A stretch of DNA of 63,563 nucleotides from Bacillus pseudomycoides (GCF_002582035.1 NZ_NUQE01000087.1:1-63563); one strand, 5' to 3'; shown: positions 47,269-55,754, numbered from the stretch's first letter. The notes: generated by a model from the sequence alone, not told the origin. Numbers and translations are program-made.

Positions 47269-47297
47269 AACCTGTCTAAAGACAGGTTTTTATTTTG
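47269..47297 (+). terminator. Terminator between two GNAT genes
   Basis: AACCTGTC and GACAGGTT pair around TAAA, followed by TTTATTTT. It separates the transcripts of the genes at 46706 and 47321. Confidence 0.85.
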
Positions 47298-47320
47298 TAT
47301 GTACGAAAGGAAGTAGCATA

Positions 47321-47821
47321 ATGATTAGAATCTTAACTGAAACTGATGCAGAAAATTATTGGCGTTTACGTTTAGAAGCATTGCAGAAAAATCCAGAGGC
47401 ATACGTTACTACGTATGAAGAAGCAATCCAAAAGAAAGAGCCGATCAAGCAAGTAGTACAAAATTTACGAGCAGAAGATAACTATACGTTCGGTGCCTTT
47501 GATGAGAAGAATAGTCTAGTAGGAATTGTAACACTATTAACAGAATCAAGAGCAGCACTCTGCCATAAAGGGCACATCGTGGGGATGTATGTAAGTTCTC
47601 AGAGCAGAGGAAGAGGGTATGCACGTAATCTAATACTCGAAATCGTGAAAGAAGCAAAGACTCTAAACATAGAACAAATTAATTTATCGGTTGTTTCAGA
47701 CAATATTGCAGCAAAAAAATTATATCATTCAATTGGATTTGAAACGTATGGTGTAGAAAAAAAGGCATTGAAAATTGGTGAAATGTATCGGGATGAAGAA
47801 TATATGGTGTTATTTTTATAA
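47321..47821 (+). CDS. GNAT acetyltransferase
   Basis: A 166-residue GNAT protein opening IRILTETDAENYWRLRLEALQKNPEAY, typical of a Bacillus group often annotated as ribosomal-protein-alanine acetyltransferase-like. The acetyl-CoA loop is MYVSSQSRGRGYARNLI, followed by INLSVVSDNIAAKKLYHSIGFETYG. CGAAAGGAAG precedes the ATG. The sequence directly downstream is a junk of insertion-sequence fragments. Confidence 0.85.
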   Translation: MIRILTETDAENYWRLRLEALQKNPEAYVTTYEEAIQKKEPIKQVVQNLRAEDNYTFGAFDEKNSLVGIVTLLTESRAALCHKGHIVGMYVSSQSRGRGYARNLILEIVKEAKTLNIEQINLSVVSDNIAAKKLYHSIGFETYGVEKKALKIGEMYRDEEYMVLFL

Positions 47822-47870
47822 GAAATATACATAAAAAAGTGAAATAGATTCAATTGGCTCCACATTACAA

Positions 47871-47960
47871 TATATCCAAAAAGAACAGGTCTATCAATGG
47901 GTTAAACGCTATGTCGAACGCCTCTATTGGTGGTTGTTTAATCAACGAAATGAGAAAAAC
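47871..47960 (+). pseudogene. Possible IS3-family OrfA remnant
   Basis: One frame reads YIQKEQVYQWVKRYVE, which resembles the helix-turn-helix of IS3-family OrfA proteins (QVYQWVKKY-type). The frame then degrades. Short and without flanking repeats, so this is tentative. Confidence 0.35.
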
Positions 47961-48090
47961 TCGATTCAAAGAAGGCTGTGAGTGTCCTTATTGTGCGTCT
48001 GAACACGTTGTTCGATTTGGAAAATATAATGGTCGCCAACGCTATCTTTGTAAATGTTGCATTAACGAATTTGATACAAATATCATTTGA
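47950..48090 (+). pseudogene. N-terminal fragment of an IS1595-family transposase
   Basis: Forty-six residues containing FKEGCECPYCASEHVVRFGKYNGRQRYLCKCC, the zinc-ribbon that opens IS1595-family transposases. The catalytic domain is absent; the frame ends at TGA after INEFDTNII. Together with the IS3-like piece just upstream it shows repeated insertion and decay at this site. Confidence 0.65.
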
Positions 48091-48104
48091 AAGGTAGTGC
48101 AGAG

Positions 48105-48560
48105 GTGAGTGATGATAGAGAATTTGAAGAAGAAATACATCGTACCAAACAAAAAATAAAATGGGGTTGCTTTGCTTCGATTGCCATGCTATTTTTAGGA
48201 GCAATCACATTATTGGGTATTATGGTGGGGAGTTCTTATTTGTTTACGCTTCTTTACTTCTTTTCACTATTAGTTGTTATGATTATAATTGAATATTTAC
48301 CGTTAGTAACATTACCCGCAATTATTATAAGCCTTGTTCTAAAAAAGAATATAAGAAGGTCTATTGTATCAATAGTTGTAATTATATTGATTAAATTGCT
48401 AAATAATTTTAATAGAAATGGTAGAGGTCCAACCGAAGTTGAATATGTTTTATGGCAAATGAGAGAAGGTTCAATTTGGATATATCTATCACTCATCGGT
48501 TATTTATATCTCATCTATTGGTGGATAATATTTTTTAAAAAGAATAAGGAAACCAAATAG
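48105..48560 (+). CDS. Membrane protein of unknown function
   Basis: A 151-residue protein with a short charged N-terminus and about four hydrophobic segments (residues 20-55, 57-78, 85-105 and 125-145). No family is recognised. GTG at 48105 is preferred because AAAGGTAG stands nine bases upstream; a TTG at 48087 is the alternative. It follows transposase debris directly, so it may be part of an accessory cluster. Confidence 0.6.
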   Translation: MSDDREFEEEIHRTKQKIKWGCFASIAMLFLGAITLLGIMVGSSYLFTLLYFFSLLVVMIIIEYLPLVTLPAIIISLVLKKNIRRSIVSIVVIILIKLLNNFNRNGRGPTEVEYVLWQMREGSIWIYLSLIGYLYLIYWWIIFFKKNKETK

Positions 48561-48711
48561 GTCTAACTTAAATAAATGATGCTTTTGTTTAACAATAATA
48601 GGGGAAACTCATAAAAATTGGGTTTCCTTTAATTTTATCGAATTATCAACATTAAAGTTTAACTGAGCTAAAATATAAAAAAATGGAAAGAATGATAGAT
48701 ATTCAAGCCAA

Positions 48712-48754
48712 CTCTATCTCTATTACATATTTTAAAATAGAGATAGAGGAGGTG
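48712..48754 (+). promoter_or_regulatory. 13-bp perfect stem-loop overlapping a Shine-Dalgarno site
   Basis: CTCTATCTCTATT at 48712-48724 is fully complementary to AATAGAGATAGAG at 48736-48748, with an 11-base loop. The right arm runs into AGGAGGTG at 48747-48754, so folding would hide the first bases of the ribosome binding site of the gene at 48761. A leader that controls translation is a reasonable inference. Confidence 0.55.
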
Positions 48755-48760
48755 ATTATA

Positions 48761-49201
48761 ATATTTCGAATTGTTGATTACCAAGCAACAGAGCCACTTC
48801 GTAAGATTGATGAAACAAAAGCTTTTACTATTCCACAATCTCCAAAAAAAGTTAAATTGGCAGAGCTACAAGTTCATATTCCGAAAAAACATGCACGCAA
48901 AAATCATGTGGAACTGATCTTCACTGTTGGTATAAAAGGGATTACTGGTATCGCTCAAATTGTGTTTAGAGTTTTTCGTGATGATCAAGAAATCTTTGTG
49001 GCTCAACAAGGGATAGAATCTGCTGACTCAGAACAATTTTATATTGTAACATTTCAAGCTATAGACACGAATGTAAAAGCTGGTTCTCATAAGTATCGTG
49101 TAACTGCCGAGAATATTACTCAAGGTACAACGGCTGCTGTTGTCGGACCACTGTCTTTTAGTGCTTTAGCTATAGCAAAAGACCATGATTGTGATGATTA
49201 A
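48761..49201 (+). CDS. Protein of unknown function, apparently starting at ATA
   Basis: The reading frame encodes about 146 residues from FRIVDYQATEPLRKIDETKAF to the C-terminal AIAKDHDCDD, mostly beta-strand in character, without signal peptide or known motif. A perfect AGGAGGTG ends six bases before the codon ATA at 48761, exactly where ATG is expected. So either initiation occurs at ATA or the start codon has been lost by one mutation. Other in-frame starts are ATG at 48683 and GTG at 48752, both without a well-placed site. Similarity to exosporium or surface proteins was considered but cannot be supported. Confidence 0.6.
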   Translation: MFRIVDYQATEPLRKIDETKAFTIPQSPKKVKLAELQVHIPKKHARKNHVELIFTVGIKGITGIAQIVFRVFRDDQEIFVAQQGIESADSEQFYIVTFQAIDTNVKAGSHKYRVTAENITQGTTAAVVGPLSFSALAIAKDHDCDD

Positions 49202-49607
49202 TATATAATGAATATAAATTTGGAACATTTTTATATTGTTTAGGGAAGGAGCTTTTCCCTTCCTTTTGTTAATGAAAGAAGGATTATAAGAAAATTATGA
49301 ATATCATCTTCGTTTCCGCCAATTATGTCTCGGATTAGAATGAGGTTTGTTGTGATTGGGGTTATTTTACATAGTTATTAGGCGGTTATGGAAAAAAGAG
49401 AAAAAACAACAACATGAGAAGATGATCTTATATGGTCGTCTTTTTTATATTGCATAAAAGATAGAGTATGAATGATTGTTATTATATATAGTATCTTTGG
49501 ATTTTGAGCTGTTCTTTCAATTTTTATTAAATATTAGGAAAAATATGATAATATAGAAATGGAATATACAAGAAATTATATTTTTTATGTAGTATGGAGG
49601 ATTTTTT
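49202..49607. other. Gene-poor gap with two terminator-like hairpins
   Basis: GGAAGG and CCTTCC at about 49243-49264 form a terminator after the gene at 48761. A second hairpin at about 49418-49447 (AAGATGATC, GGTCGTCTT, T-run) follows a stretch that could be a broken small membrane-protein gene: VVIGVIL in one frame, then RRLWKKEKKQQHE in another. No intact gene is supported. Confidence 0.5.
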
Positions 49608-50432
49608 ATGAACATAAACGACATAATTGCAAAAACAAAAATACCAAATACAATTCATACAATTGCAAATGATTTGCGAAAGTTAGGTGTTACAGAAGGA
49701 ATGACAGTTATTGTACACTCATCTCTGAGCTCGATTGGTTGGGTAAGCGGTGGGGCTTTGGCTGTAGTAGAAGCTTTAATAGAAGTTGTTACAGAAGAAG
49801 GAACAATTGTTATGCCGACACAAACGAGTGATTTATCTGATCCGAAAAATTGGCAAATGCCACCGGTTCCGGAAAGTTGGTGGGAAATTATTCGTGACAA
49901 TGTACCGCCTTTTGATCCAAAAACAACACCAACGCGAAGTATGGGAAAAGTAGTGGAATGTTTTCGTACTTATCCAAATATAAAGAGAAGTAATCATCCT
50001 TTACATAGTTTTGCAGCATGGGGAAAGAATGCAGAACAAATTACCGAAAATCACAAGCTTTCTCCTAGTTTCGGAGAACAGTCACCTTTGCAAAAAATGT
50101 ATGAGTTAGATGGATATATATTGCTAATTGGTGTGGATCACGATTCAAATACATCACTTCATTTATCTGAAGTTCGTGCGCAATATCGAGATAAAGTACA
50201 AATTGGGGCACCGATTATTGAAAATGGAGTTCGCATATGGAAAGAGTATGAGGAATTCGAATATGATTCTAATGATTTTGTGCTGCTAGGAAAGGCATTT
50301 GATGAAGCAGGAGGGGTTACATATGGAACGATTGGAAATGCATCATGTAAATTAATGAAACAACGAAAAGCCGTCGATTTTGGAACAGAGTGGTTTTGTG
50401 AACAAAAGAAAACGAAGAAAATATGTGATTGA
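49608..50432 (+). CDS. Aminoglycoside 3-N-acetyltransferase-like protein, AAC(3) family
   Basis: A 274-residue enzyme of the AAC(3)/YokD family, unrelated to GNATs. Conserved stretches are [24 protein letters not shown] near residue 34, [15 protein letters not shown] and [13 protein letters not shown], which holds active-site His and Ser positions. Members acetylate the 3-amino group of aminoglycosides with acetyl-CoA; some chromosomal Bacillus members do so only weakly and may have another substrate. TGGAGGATTTTTT precedes the ATG. The CoaB-like gene begins 12 bases after its stop. Confidence 0.88.
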   Translation: MNINDIIAKTKIPNTIHTIANDLRKLGVTEGMTVIVHSSLSSIGWVSGGALAVVEALIEVVTEEGTIVMPTQTSDLSDPKNWQMPPVPESWWEIIRDNVPPFDPKTTPTRSMGKVVECFRTYPNIKRSNHPLHSFAAWGKNAEQITENHKLSPSFGEQSPLQKMYELDGYILLIGVDHDSNTSLHLSEVRAQYRDKVQIGAPIIENGVRIWKEYEEFEYDSNDFVLLGKAFDEAGGVTYGTIGNASCKLMKQRKAVDFGTEWFCEQKKTKKICD

Positions 50433-50444
50433 AGGGAGAAGAAT

Positions 50445-51146
50445 ATGAAGGGGAAAAAGATATTAATTACAAGTGGTGGTTGTTTAGAAAAGTGGGATGA
50501 GGTACGGGGACATACGAATTTATCGACAGGAAAAATGGGAAGGCTTATTGCAGAAGAAGCTTTGAAAGTGGGGGCTTCCGTTATATATTTACACGGTTAT
50601 TTCGCAGAAAAACCTGAAGCAGCTGCTAATCTTTCATCCTATTCTTTTGAAGGAATTGTCGATTTACAAGATAAAATGAAACAAATAATTACAAATGAAA
50701 AAATAGATATTGTTATTATGGCAGCGGCTGGATCAGACTGGATTGTTGATAAAATTGTCGATCGAGATGGAAATATAATGAATGAAACAGGTAAGTTATC
50801 AAGCGATATGCCCCCAGTTATTCATTTTAAGAAAGCTCCAAAGGTATTGGCACAAATTAAACAATGGGATTCCAATGTTGTATTAGCTGGATTTAAATTA
50901 GAAAGCGGTGTAAATCAACAAGAATTAGTAAATAGAGCACAAGCTCGAATGAAAGGTTCACAAGCAGATTTTATGATTGCGAATGCTTCGGATGCACTAT
51001 ATACAAATGTAACGAATCACTACATTATTTCTAAAGATGGTGACGTACAAATCTGTAACGATAAAGCAGAGACAGCAAAAATTTTGATTGATAAAATCGC
51101 AACGATTCATTCTGAAAGAGAACAATTGCTTGTTCACCACTCATAA
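50445..51146 (+). CDS. CoaB-like (phosphopantothenoylcysteine synthetase domain) protein
   Basis: A 233-residue stand-alone protein matching the CoaB half of CoaBC. KILITSGGCLEKWDEVRGHTNLSTGKMGRLIAEEAL is the N-terminal nucleotide-binding region, and VIMAAAGSDW, KLSS with KKAPKVL, and LAGFKLESG are further CoaB motifs. CoaB joins cysteine to phosphopantothenate in CoA synthesis. The normal fused coaBC gene is elsewhere in Bacillus, so this copy, placed after an AAC(3) gene, may have a specialised or accessory task. AGGGAGAAG precedes the ATG. Confidence 0.8.
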   Translation: MKGKKILITSGGCLEKWDEVRGHTNLSTGKMGRLIAEEALKVGASVIYLHGYFAEKPEAAANLSSYSFEGIVDLQDKMKQIITNEKIDIVIMAAAGSDWIVDKIVDRDGNIMNETGKLSSDMPPVIHFKKAPKVLAQIKQWDSNVVLAGFKLESGVNQQELVNRAQARMKGSQADFMIANASDALYTNVTNHYIISKDGDVQICNDKAETAKILIDKIATIHSEREQLLVHHS

Positions 51147-51231
51147 AAGCGGGAATATATGTATATATCGTTAAAAAGTAATGCTGGGAATCATACACAG
51201 ATGTATTGAGTGAAATGGGGAGGGCAAAGGG

Positions 51232-51705
51232 ATGGAAAATCTACTAAAAAAAGCAATCCAACTGCGCAACAAGCAAAAATTTGTTCAATCAAGAGAGATA
51301 TTGTTAGGTTTAACAAACTTTACGCAAGATCCAGAAGTCTTGTATCAATGTGCATGGACGCATGATGCGATGGGAATGGAAACGGAAGCCGCTTTATATT
51401 ATGAGAGAGCTATTGAGCAGGGACTAGAAGGAGAAAGTTTACGCGGGGCTTATATCGGTTTAGGGAGTACATATCGCTGTATTGGGGAATATGATAAAGC
51501 GATTGTTGCATTAGAAGCTGGAATAGAATGTTATCCAGATGATGATGTCATGAAAGTGTTTTTATCATTGGCAAAGTATAATGTACAATCTCATGAAGAA
51601 GCGATGAAACTCCTGCTAGATGTGGCAATGAAAACGGAAAGTGTAAAAACATATGAAAAAGCAATTACATTTTATAAAGAGCGTTTAAATGAAATCTTTA
51701 AATAA
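51232..51705 (+). CDS. TPR-repeat protein
   Basis: A 157-residue helical protein with at least three tetratricopeptide repeats; the clearest are PEVLYQCAWTHDAMGMETEAALYYERAIEQG and GAYIGLGSTYRCIGEYDKAIVALEAGIECYPDD. TPR folds mediate protein contacts; no partner is evident. The group is common in Bacillus and often annotated as tetratricopeptide repeat protein. GGGGAGGGCAAAGGG precedes the ATG. It may be the last gene of the AAC(3)-CoaB unit, although an 85-base gap intervenes. Confidence 0.8.
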   Translation: MENLLKKAIQLRNKQKFVQSREILLGLTNFTQDPEVLYQCAWTHDAMGMETEAALYYERAIEQGLEGESLRGAYIGLGSTYRCIGEYDKAIVALEAGIECYPDDDVMKVFLSLAKYNVQSHEEAMKLLLDVAMKTESVKTYEKAITFYKERLNEIFK

Positions 51706-51806
51706 AATGGTAGAGTTACAAGTAAATAACTACTACCGGCCGAAAGGTGCAATATTCAGTCGGTAGTTAAGAATACTGTATAAACAACGTTTTTTAAGAG
51801 TGCTTG

Positions 51807-52787
51807 TCATTTCGGAATGATTACAAATGCATTTGGAAGATATCGCATTCCCACGGAAGTTTCAGTTGCGGGTTTAAGCTGTAATTCTCCTTTATAAATC
51901 ATCGTCGAAGAACCTCCACCGTCTAAGGCAAATGCATCTATACATCCATATTTTTGGAAAAGGGATGCCATATCTCTCATAGAAGCACCACGGTGATTCT
52001 TGTTCCAATAAAATCTTCCGTCTGTTACAATCATTATTACATTCCCTTGTGAATCTTGTCCGATTCCTGTTCGAGGCGCCCAGCCATATGCTTCTTCAAC
52101 TTGATCCGTCACCATATCTTTTCCGTCCACAACTAGTTGCGGTCCGAATGTGACAGCTTGTGTTACGTTCATATGTTTTAACTCATTAATGGAGTATGTT
52201 CCTGTAATGAATTGTCCTTTGTTTGTGAATCCACAAACAACATTACGTGCATCTCGACTAAATCCAGGATCCGAACGAATAACACCATCAGAAATTGCAA
52301 TCCCTATGACTTCTCCGCCACGCCCAACACCTCCTGGATCTTTAAATCCACCTGCGTTGATACCTCCAATAGCCCCATTTTGTTCAATGAGCTCAGATAA
52401 TGGTTGACCCTGATTATGATATTTGGAACTTACTAAATGAATGGTAGTCGGATCGTTAACCTTCATTATTTTTGCTGTGAAATGTGGATCTTCGAGCGTT
52501 TCAACAGTTACAGATAATGGGTGTTTTTTACGCGACAACGAAAAATTGGGAAGTTTTGATTTTTGGGTGGGCGGTGCATAAATAGCAGTGTTCAATTGCT
52601 GAATTTCATTTTTTGACAAAAGCAATCTTGCGAATTGCGGGTGCTGTGATGACAGAATAGATCCTCCGATCATTTCGCGAAGTTTATGGCCAGCGCTTGT
52701 ACCGTACAACCAAATCACTCCTCCTGCTAGGATAATGAGGAGTACTAGACTTATTCGTTTTATTCCCTTTTTTATCCTTTTTTGCAT
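51807..52787 (-). CDS. Phosphodiester glycosidase family (NAGPA-domain) exopolysaccharide protein
   Basis: A 326-residue protein with an N-terminal membrane anchor (residues 11-30) and an extracellular NAGPA domain. GAIGGINAGGFKDPGG and the C-terminal FALDGGGSSTMIYKG are the signature regions, with VTFGPQLVVDGK in between. The family cleaves sugar phosphodiesters on the cell surface, for example in teichoic acid or exopolysaccharide; B. subtilis YoeB/YqiI-like context is not conserved here. Substrate unknown. The gene stands alone; a 185-base gap separates it from the divergent toxin gene. Confidence 0.85.
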   Translation of the reverse strand: MQKRIKKGIKRISLVLLIILAGGVIWLYGTSAGHKLREMIGGSILSSQHPQFARLLLSKNEIQQLNTAIYAPPTQKSKLPNFSLSRKKHPLSVTVETLEDPHFTAKIMKVNDPTTIHLVSSKYHNQGQPLSELIEQNGAIGGINAGGFKDPGGVGRGGEVIGIAISDGVIRSDPGFSRDARNVVCGFTNKGQFITGTYSINELKHMNVTQAVTFGPQLVVDGKDMVTDQVEEAYGWAPRTGIGQDSQGNVIMIVTDGRFYWNKNHRGASMRDMASLFQKYGCIDAFALDGGGSSTMIYKGELQLKPATETSVGMRYLPNAFVIIPK

Positions 52788-52842
52788 ATGAATACCTTCT
52801 TTTTTTCATAGTATGTCACATTTGTTATTTTTCAACACGATT

Positions 52843-52875
52843 AAAAACCGATAAGTATAAAGCTTACCGGTTTTC
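52843..52875. terminator. Terminator-like hairpin in the divergent gap
   Basis: AAAACCGATAAG pairs with CTTACCGGTTTT with one mismatch, with T-runs outward. No gene ends on either side here, so it may insulate the toxin promoter that lies just to its right. Confidence 0.5.
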
Positions 52876-52939
52876 GTCGTAAAAATTAGAAAAATATGAT
52901 AAAATGAAAGGGTAACTCATGGTCAGGGTGGTTGTTCCA

Positions 52940-52970
52940 TTATCACTTCTCTAATGAAGGGAGGTGATAA
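52940..52970 (+). promoter_or_regulatory. Hairpin that hides the toxin ribosome binding site
   Basis: TTATCACTTCTCT at 52940-52952 can pair along its whole length with AGGGAGGTGATAA at 52958-52970 (two G-U pairs, loop AATGA). The right arm contains the entire Shine-Dalgarno sequence of the toxin gene at 52972, so translation would need unfolding. Such self-sequestering leaders are known in type I toxin mRNAs. Confidence 0.7.
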
Positions 52971-52971
52971 T

Positions 52972-53064
52972 TTGAGCGAACTTTCGTTACTTTTGCAAGG
53001 TGGTCTCTTTCTCATTGCATTGTTGACGTTTGTTGTGTTATTAATTGACAAGCTCAAAAAATAA
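52972..53064 (+). CDS. Small hydrophobic peptide, holin-like type I toxin
   Basis: A 30-residue peptide: a short polar N-terminus, one membrane helix (residues 9-25) and a Lys-rich end, IDKLKK. This is the layout of the TxpA/BsrG-type holin-like toxins of Bacillus, which damage the membrane or cell envelope when freed from their antisense RNA. Start TTG behind GGGAGGTGATAA. A TATGAT -10 box at 52895 with a weak -35 box 17 bases upstream may drive it. The mRNA would end at the hairpin at 53154-53186. Convergent antisense RNA overlaps its 3' part. Confidence 0.65.
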   Translation: MSELSLLLQGGLFLIALLTFVVLLIDKLKK

Positions 53065-53233
53065 CAACCCACTCTACGCCAATAGAAGGTGGGTTGTTCA
53101 ATTCATAAGAAACAAATAGGATAATGAATAATCCACTCTGATGAGTTATATGTGACTAGTGTGTTGCCGCACACTAGTCTTTTTCTATTCATATGCTAAT
53201 TTGATTTATTTATGTGATTGTATCGCTCTTTTC
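53050..53233 (-). ncRNA. Candidate antisense antitoxin RNA
   Basis: On the minus strand an extended -10 box TGCTATAAT (TATAAT at 53240-53245) predicts a start near 53233. A stem made of AACAACCCAC (53063) and GTGGGTTGTT (53089) is followed on this strand by ATTTTTT, a terminator near 53055. The RNA of about 180 bases would be complementary to the last codons and the 3' untranslated part of the toxin mRNA, the same arrangement as txpA-ratA and bsrG-SR4. No reading frame of its own is seen. Confidence 0.6.
53154..53186 (+). terminator. Terminator of the toxin mRNA
   Basis: GACTAGTGTG and CACACTAGTC form a 10-bp perfect stem with loop TTGCCG, followed by TTTTT on the plus strand only. Confidence 0.8.
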
Positions 53234-53312
53234 ATTGTTATTATAGCATAATCCTGTTTATGTAAGAAAGGAGACCGTATGTTCTTATTTTTGTAATCAT
53301 ATCGCTTGTTTT

Positions 53313-54122
53313 TTAAGATTGAATTCCGCTTGTTGTTTTAAATAATCCATTCATATATTCTTTTAAACTCTTTTTGTAAAACGCTTGATTGATTGTATCA
53401 TTTACACCAACAATTGGCGACGGAAGGTCATATGTTTTTTGAGAAAGGTGAACAACGACATCGAACACATCAAAGAGGCGAATAAAACAGAATAATCCAT
53501 CTTTGTCACTTAATAAGATAAAATAATGATTTTGGCAATCGGTATTTAATGTGTTCCACAATGAACTTTTGCTTAAATCTCGTACAATATTTCTATCTTT
53601 TAATTCGATAAAATCTACATTGAATAAAATATTAGAAACGGCAACTGCATCTGGATCATGAAAATAGCCATCTATTGTATGTACAGCAAATAAATAAGCC
53701 ATTTTCAATAAACTCATTTTATATTTGCGATTATCAAGTAGTAATTCGCGTTGAATGGAACCGGAAACTTTTTTTACTCGTTCTTCTTTCCATATTTCAT
53801 CATGAAGTGAAATATCATGTCTTTGACATAGTTTCATAATAAGGGAATTTGAAAATTGAAATTCGTCGGTATCAGTTTCATCATGTGTATATTCATCATC
53901 ATATATATCTAGAAGAGGGGAATCAATTTGATGTTTAAGCTGATCAATTTTATACTGTATTAATTTATGGCTAATTAATGGACGATCTACATTTGTTACT
54001 ATTCTTTCATGACATGTTTCACACACTGTATCGATATAGTAATATCCACATAACATTTCTGGAATAACATATTGTTCTATACATTGTTTTTCTTTTTCTC
54101 TACATATACTACATACCGTCAT
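53313..54122 (-). CDS. Protein with N-terminal zinc-finger/HNH-like motif, unknown function
   Basis: A 269-residue protein. The first 45 residues carry CSICREKEKQC and, after a 27-residue gap, CETCHERI, a zinc-binding pair as found in HNH_5-type domains. The His expected between them in a nuclease is not clear, so catalytic activity is doubtful. The remaining part is mixed helix and strand without known motif. AAAGGTGATAGG precedes the ATG at 54122. Convergent with the antitoxin region on its left and divergent from the transporter gene on its right. Confidence 0.6.
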   Translation of the reverse strand: MTVCSICREKEKQCIEQYVIPEMLCGYYYIDTVCETCHERIVTNVDRPLISHKLIQYKIDQLKHQIDSPLLDIYDDEYTHDETDTDEFQFSNSLIMKLCQRHDISLHDEIWKEERVKKVSGSIQRELLLDNRKYKMSLLKMAYLFAVHTIDGYFHDPDAVAVSNILFNVDFIELKDRNIVRDLSKSSLWNTLNTDCQNHYFILLSDKDGLFCFIRLFDVFDVVVHLSQKTYDLPSPIVGVNDTINQAFYKKSLKEYMNGLFKTTSGIQS

Positions 54123-54268
54123 ACCTATCACCTTTTAGTTGCAAATTTTTATATGTCTTTATTGTAGTGTATTTATTTATGTTTTGGAATAAAGAACGAA
54201 GAAATAGCATGTAAAATTTTGTTTTGATTTGTTACAATGAGAGAAGAAATTTAAAAGGAGGCTTTTTT

Positions 54269-55351
54269 TTGAAATCAAAAGCACATTTTTGGACATTAGA
54301 AGTGCTGATGGTTGTAACGATTATTTTTATCTGTACAAAAATTTCGTTTTTATTTCAGCCAATCGGCATTTTTATCTCCACATTGTTTTTCCCTATTTTA
54401 ATTGCTTTATTTCTTTATTTTATGTTTAATCCAGTTCTTGTTTTTTTAGAGAACAAAAAGGTGCCGCGTAATTTAGCCATTTTGCTACTGTATGTGTTCA
54501 TTATTGCATTAATAGCTGTGGGAATTGGTTTTGTGGTTCCAACTCTTTCTCAGCAGCTTATGGATTTAGTAACAAATATGCCGACTTATATTAAGGAGGC
54601 GACAGAATACATAACAGATTTATCACATCATAGGTTATTTCAATGGGTTGCAACACAAGATTATGTTTCACTAGATGTGATAGAAAAGAATGCTCTTCAT
54701 TATTTGAAAGAGATACCAAATACGCTTACATCGAGTGCGACTGTATTATTTGGTATTATTACAAACGTTGCATTAATTATTTTCACAGTTCCATTTATTT
54801 TGTTTTATATGTTTAAAGATGGACATAAATTTCCTGGAGCAGCAGTTCGCTTTTTACCAGAGGCGTATCATGAAGAAGGGCGCCATGTTTTAAAAGAAAT
54901 GAATGAAACCCTTGCTGCATACATTCAAGGTCAATCGATGGTTTGTTTATTTGTTGGGGCTTTCACATTTGTCGGTTATTTAATTATCGGGATGCCTTAT
55001 GCTTTTGTTTTAGGAGTTGTGGCGGCAGTTACGAATATCATTCCAAACTTAGGTCCGTTTATTGGGGCGGCACCTGCGGTTATTGTTGGACTATTTGTAT
55101 CACCGATGCAAGCGTTATGGGTTATTATTGTTGTAACGATTGTTCAGCAATTTGAAAGTAATATTCTATCACCGCGAATCATGAGCGAAAAATTAAACAT
55201 TCATCCGTTAACGGTTATCGTGTTGATTCTTGGTGTCGGAAATTTTGCAGGAATTATCGGGATGATTTTAGCTGTACCATCATATGCTGTGACGAAAACA
55301 GTCGTTTTAAATTTAGTAAGACTTTTTCAATTGAAAAAAAATAAGAAGTAG
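54269..55351 (+). CDS. AI-2E family transporter (UPF0118/PerM-like)
   Basis: A 360-residue membrane protein with about seven to eight hydrophobic segments and a soluble loop near residues 120-180. Family motifs FYMFKDGHKFPGAAVRFLPE and NIIPNLGPFIGAAPAVIVGL are clear. Despite the family name, only TqsA is linked to AI-2 export; others move Na+/Li+ or unknown solutes, so a tie to the lsr locus 43 kb away is not supported. Start TTG at 54269 behind AAAGGAGGC; upstream codons lack a site. A terminator follows at once. Confidence 0.87.
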   Translation: MKSKAHFWTLEVLMVVTIIFICTKISFLFQPIGIFISTLFFPILIALFLYFMFNPVLVFLENKKVPRNLAILLLYVFIIALIAVGIGFVVPTLSQQLMDLVTNMPTYIKEATEYITDLSHHRLFQWVATQDYVSLDVIEKNALHYLKEIPNTLTSSATVLFGIITNVALIIFTVPFILFYMFKDGHKFPGAAVRFLPEAYHEEGRHVLKEMNETLAAYIQGQSMVCLFVGAFTFVGYLIIGMPYAFVLGVVAAVTNIIPNLGPFIGAAPAVIVGLFVSPMQALWVIIVVTIVQQFESNILSPRIMSEKLNIHPLTVIVLILGVGNFAGIIGMILAVPSYAVTKTVVLNLVRLFQLKKNKK

Positions 55352-55355
55352 AATG

Positions 55356-55388
55356 AAGACCAGTTACTTAGTGTAGCTGGTCTTTTTG
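55356..55388 (+). terminator. Terminator of the AI-2E family transporter gene
   Basis: AAGACCAG and CTGGTCTT pair around a 13-base loop, followed by TTTTTG. Confidence 0.85.
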
Positions 55389-55754
55389 TGATGGCCTTGA
55401 TAATTCATCCCGCTATTTGCGGGCAGTAAGACCCCCGCCTCAAGCTTCACTTTATCGGAACGAAAAAGTACATCTGTTTTCATTTTTCGTCCATATGGAG
55501 TTTGAAATCCTCCTAAATCCCCAAAATTATAGAGTCCGTCAAATTGATATATGGATTCTTTTTTTAGTTTGCCTGATTATATCTCCAGTTACTTATAATG
55601 AAATTCTTTTAAATACTTATCTTCTTTTATTTAACACTTTCGCACAAGTTTATGATTTGTTATGCAGAGTCTACCTCCACAATCCAAATCATAATTCGCT
55701 GCTTTGACAAAATCATTCTATACATCTCCTTTCACCGTTATTTGTTGTTAAATG
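55389..55754. other. Gene-free gap with a possible dispersed repeat
   Basis: A GC-rich patch at 55407-55460 contains CCCGC TATTT GCGGG as a small hairpin followed by CAGTAAGACCCCCGCC; I believe similar patches occur in many intergenic regions of the B. cereus group. A 96-codon frame at 55417 has no ribosome binding site and biased, unlikely composition, so it is not called. Confidence 0.4.

Noticed and set aside
54269-55351. AI-2E family transporter as part of the AI-2 system
   Set aside because: The family name is misleading; most members do not carry AI-2, and the gene is 43 kb from the lsr locus with no shared signal.
55417-55707. A 96-codon plus-strand frame
   Set aside because: There is no ribosome binding site and it starts in a probable dispersed repeat right after a terminator.
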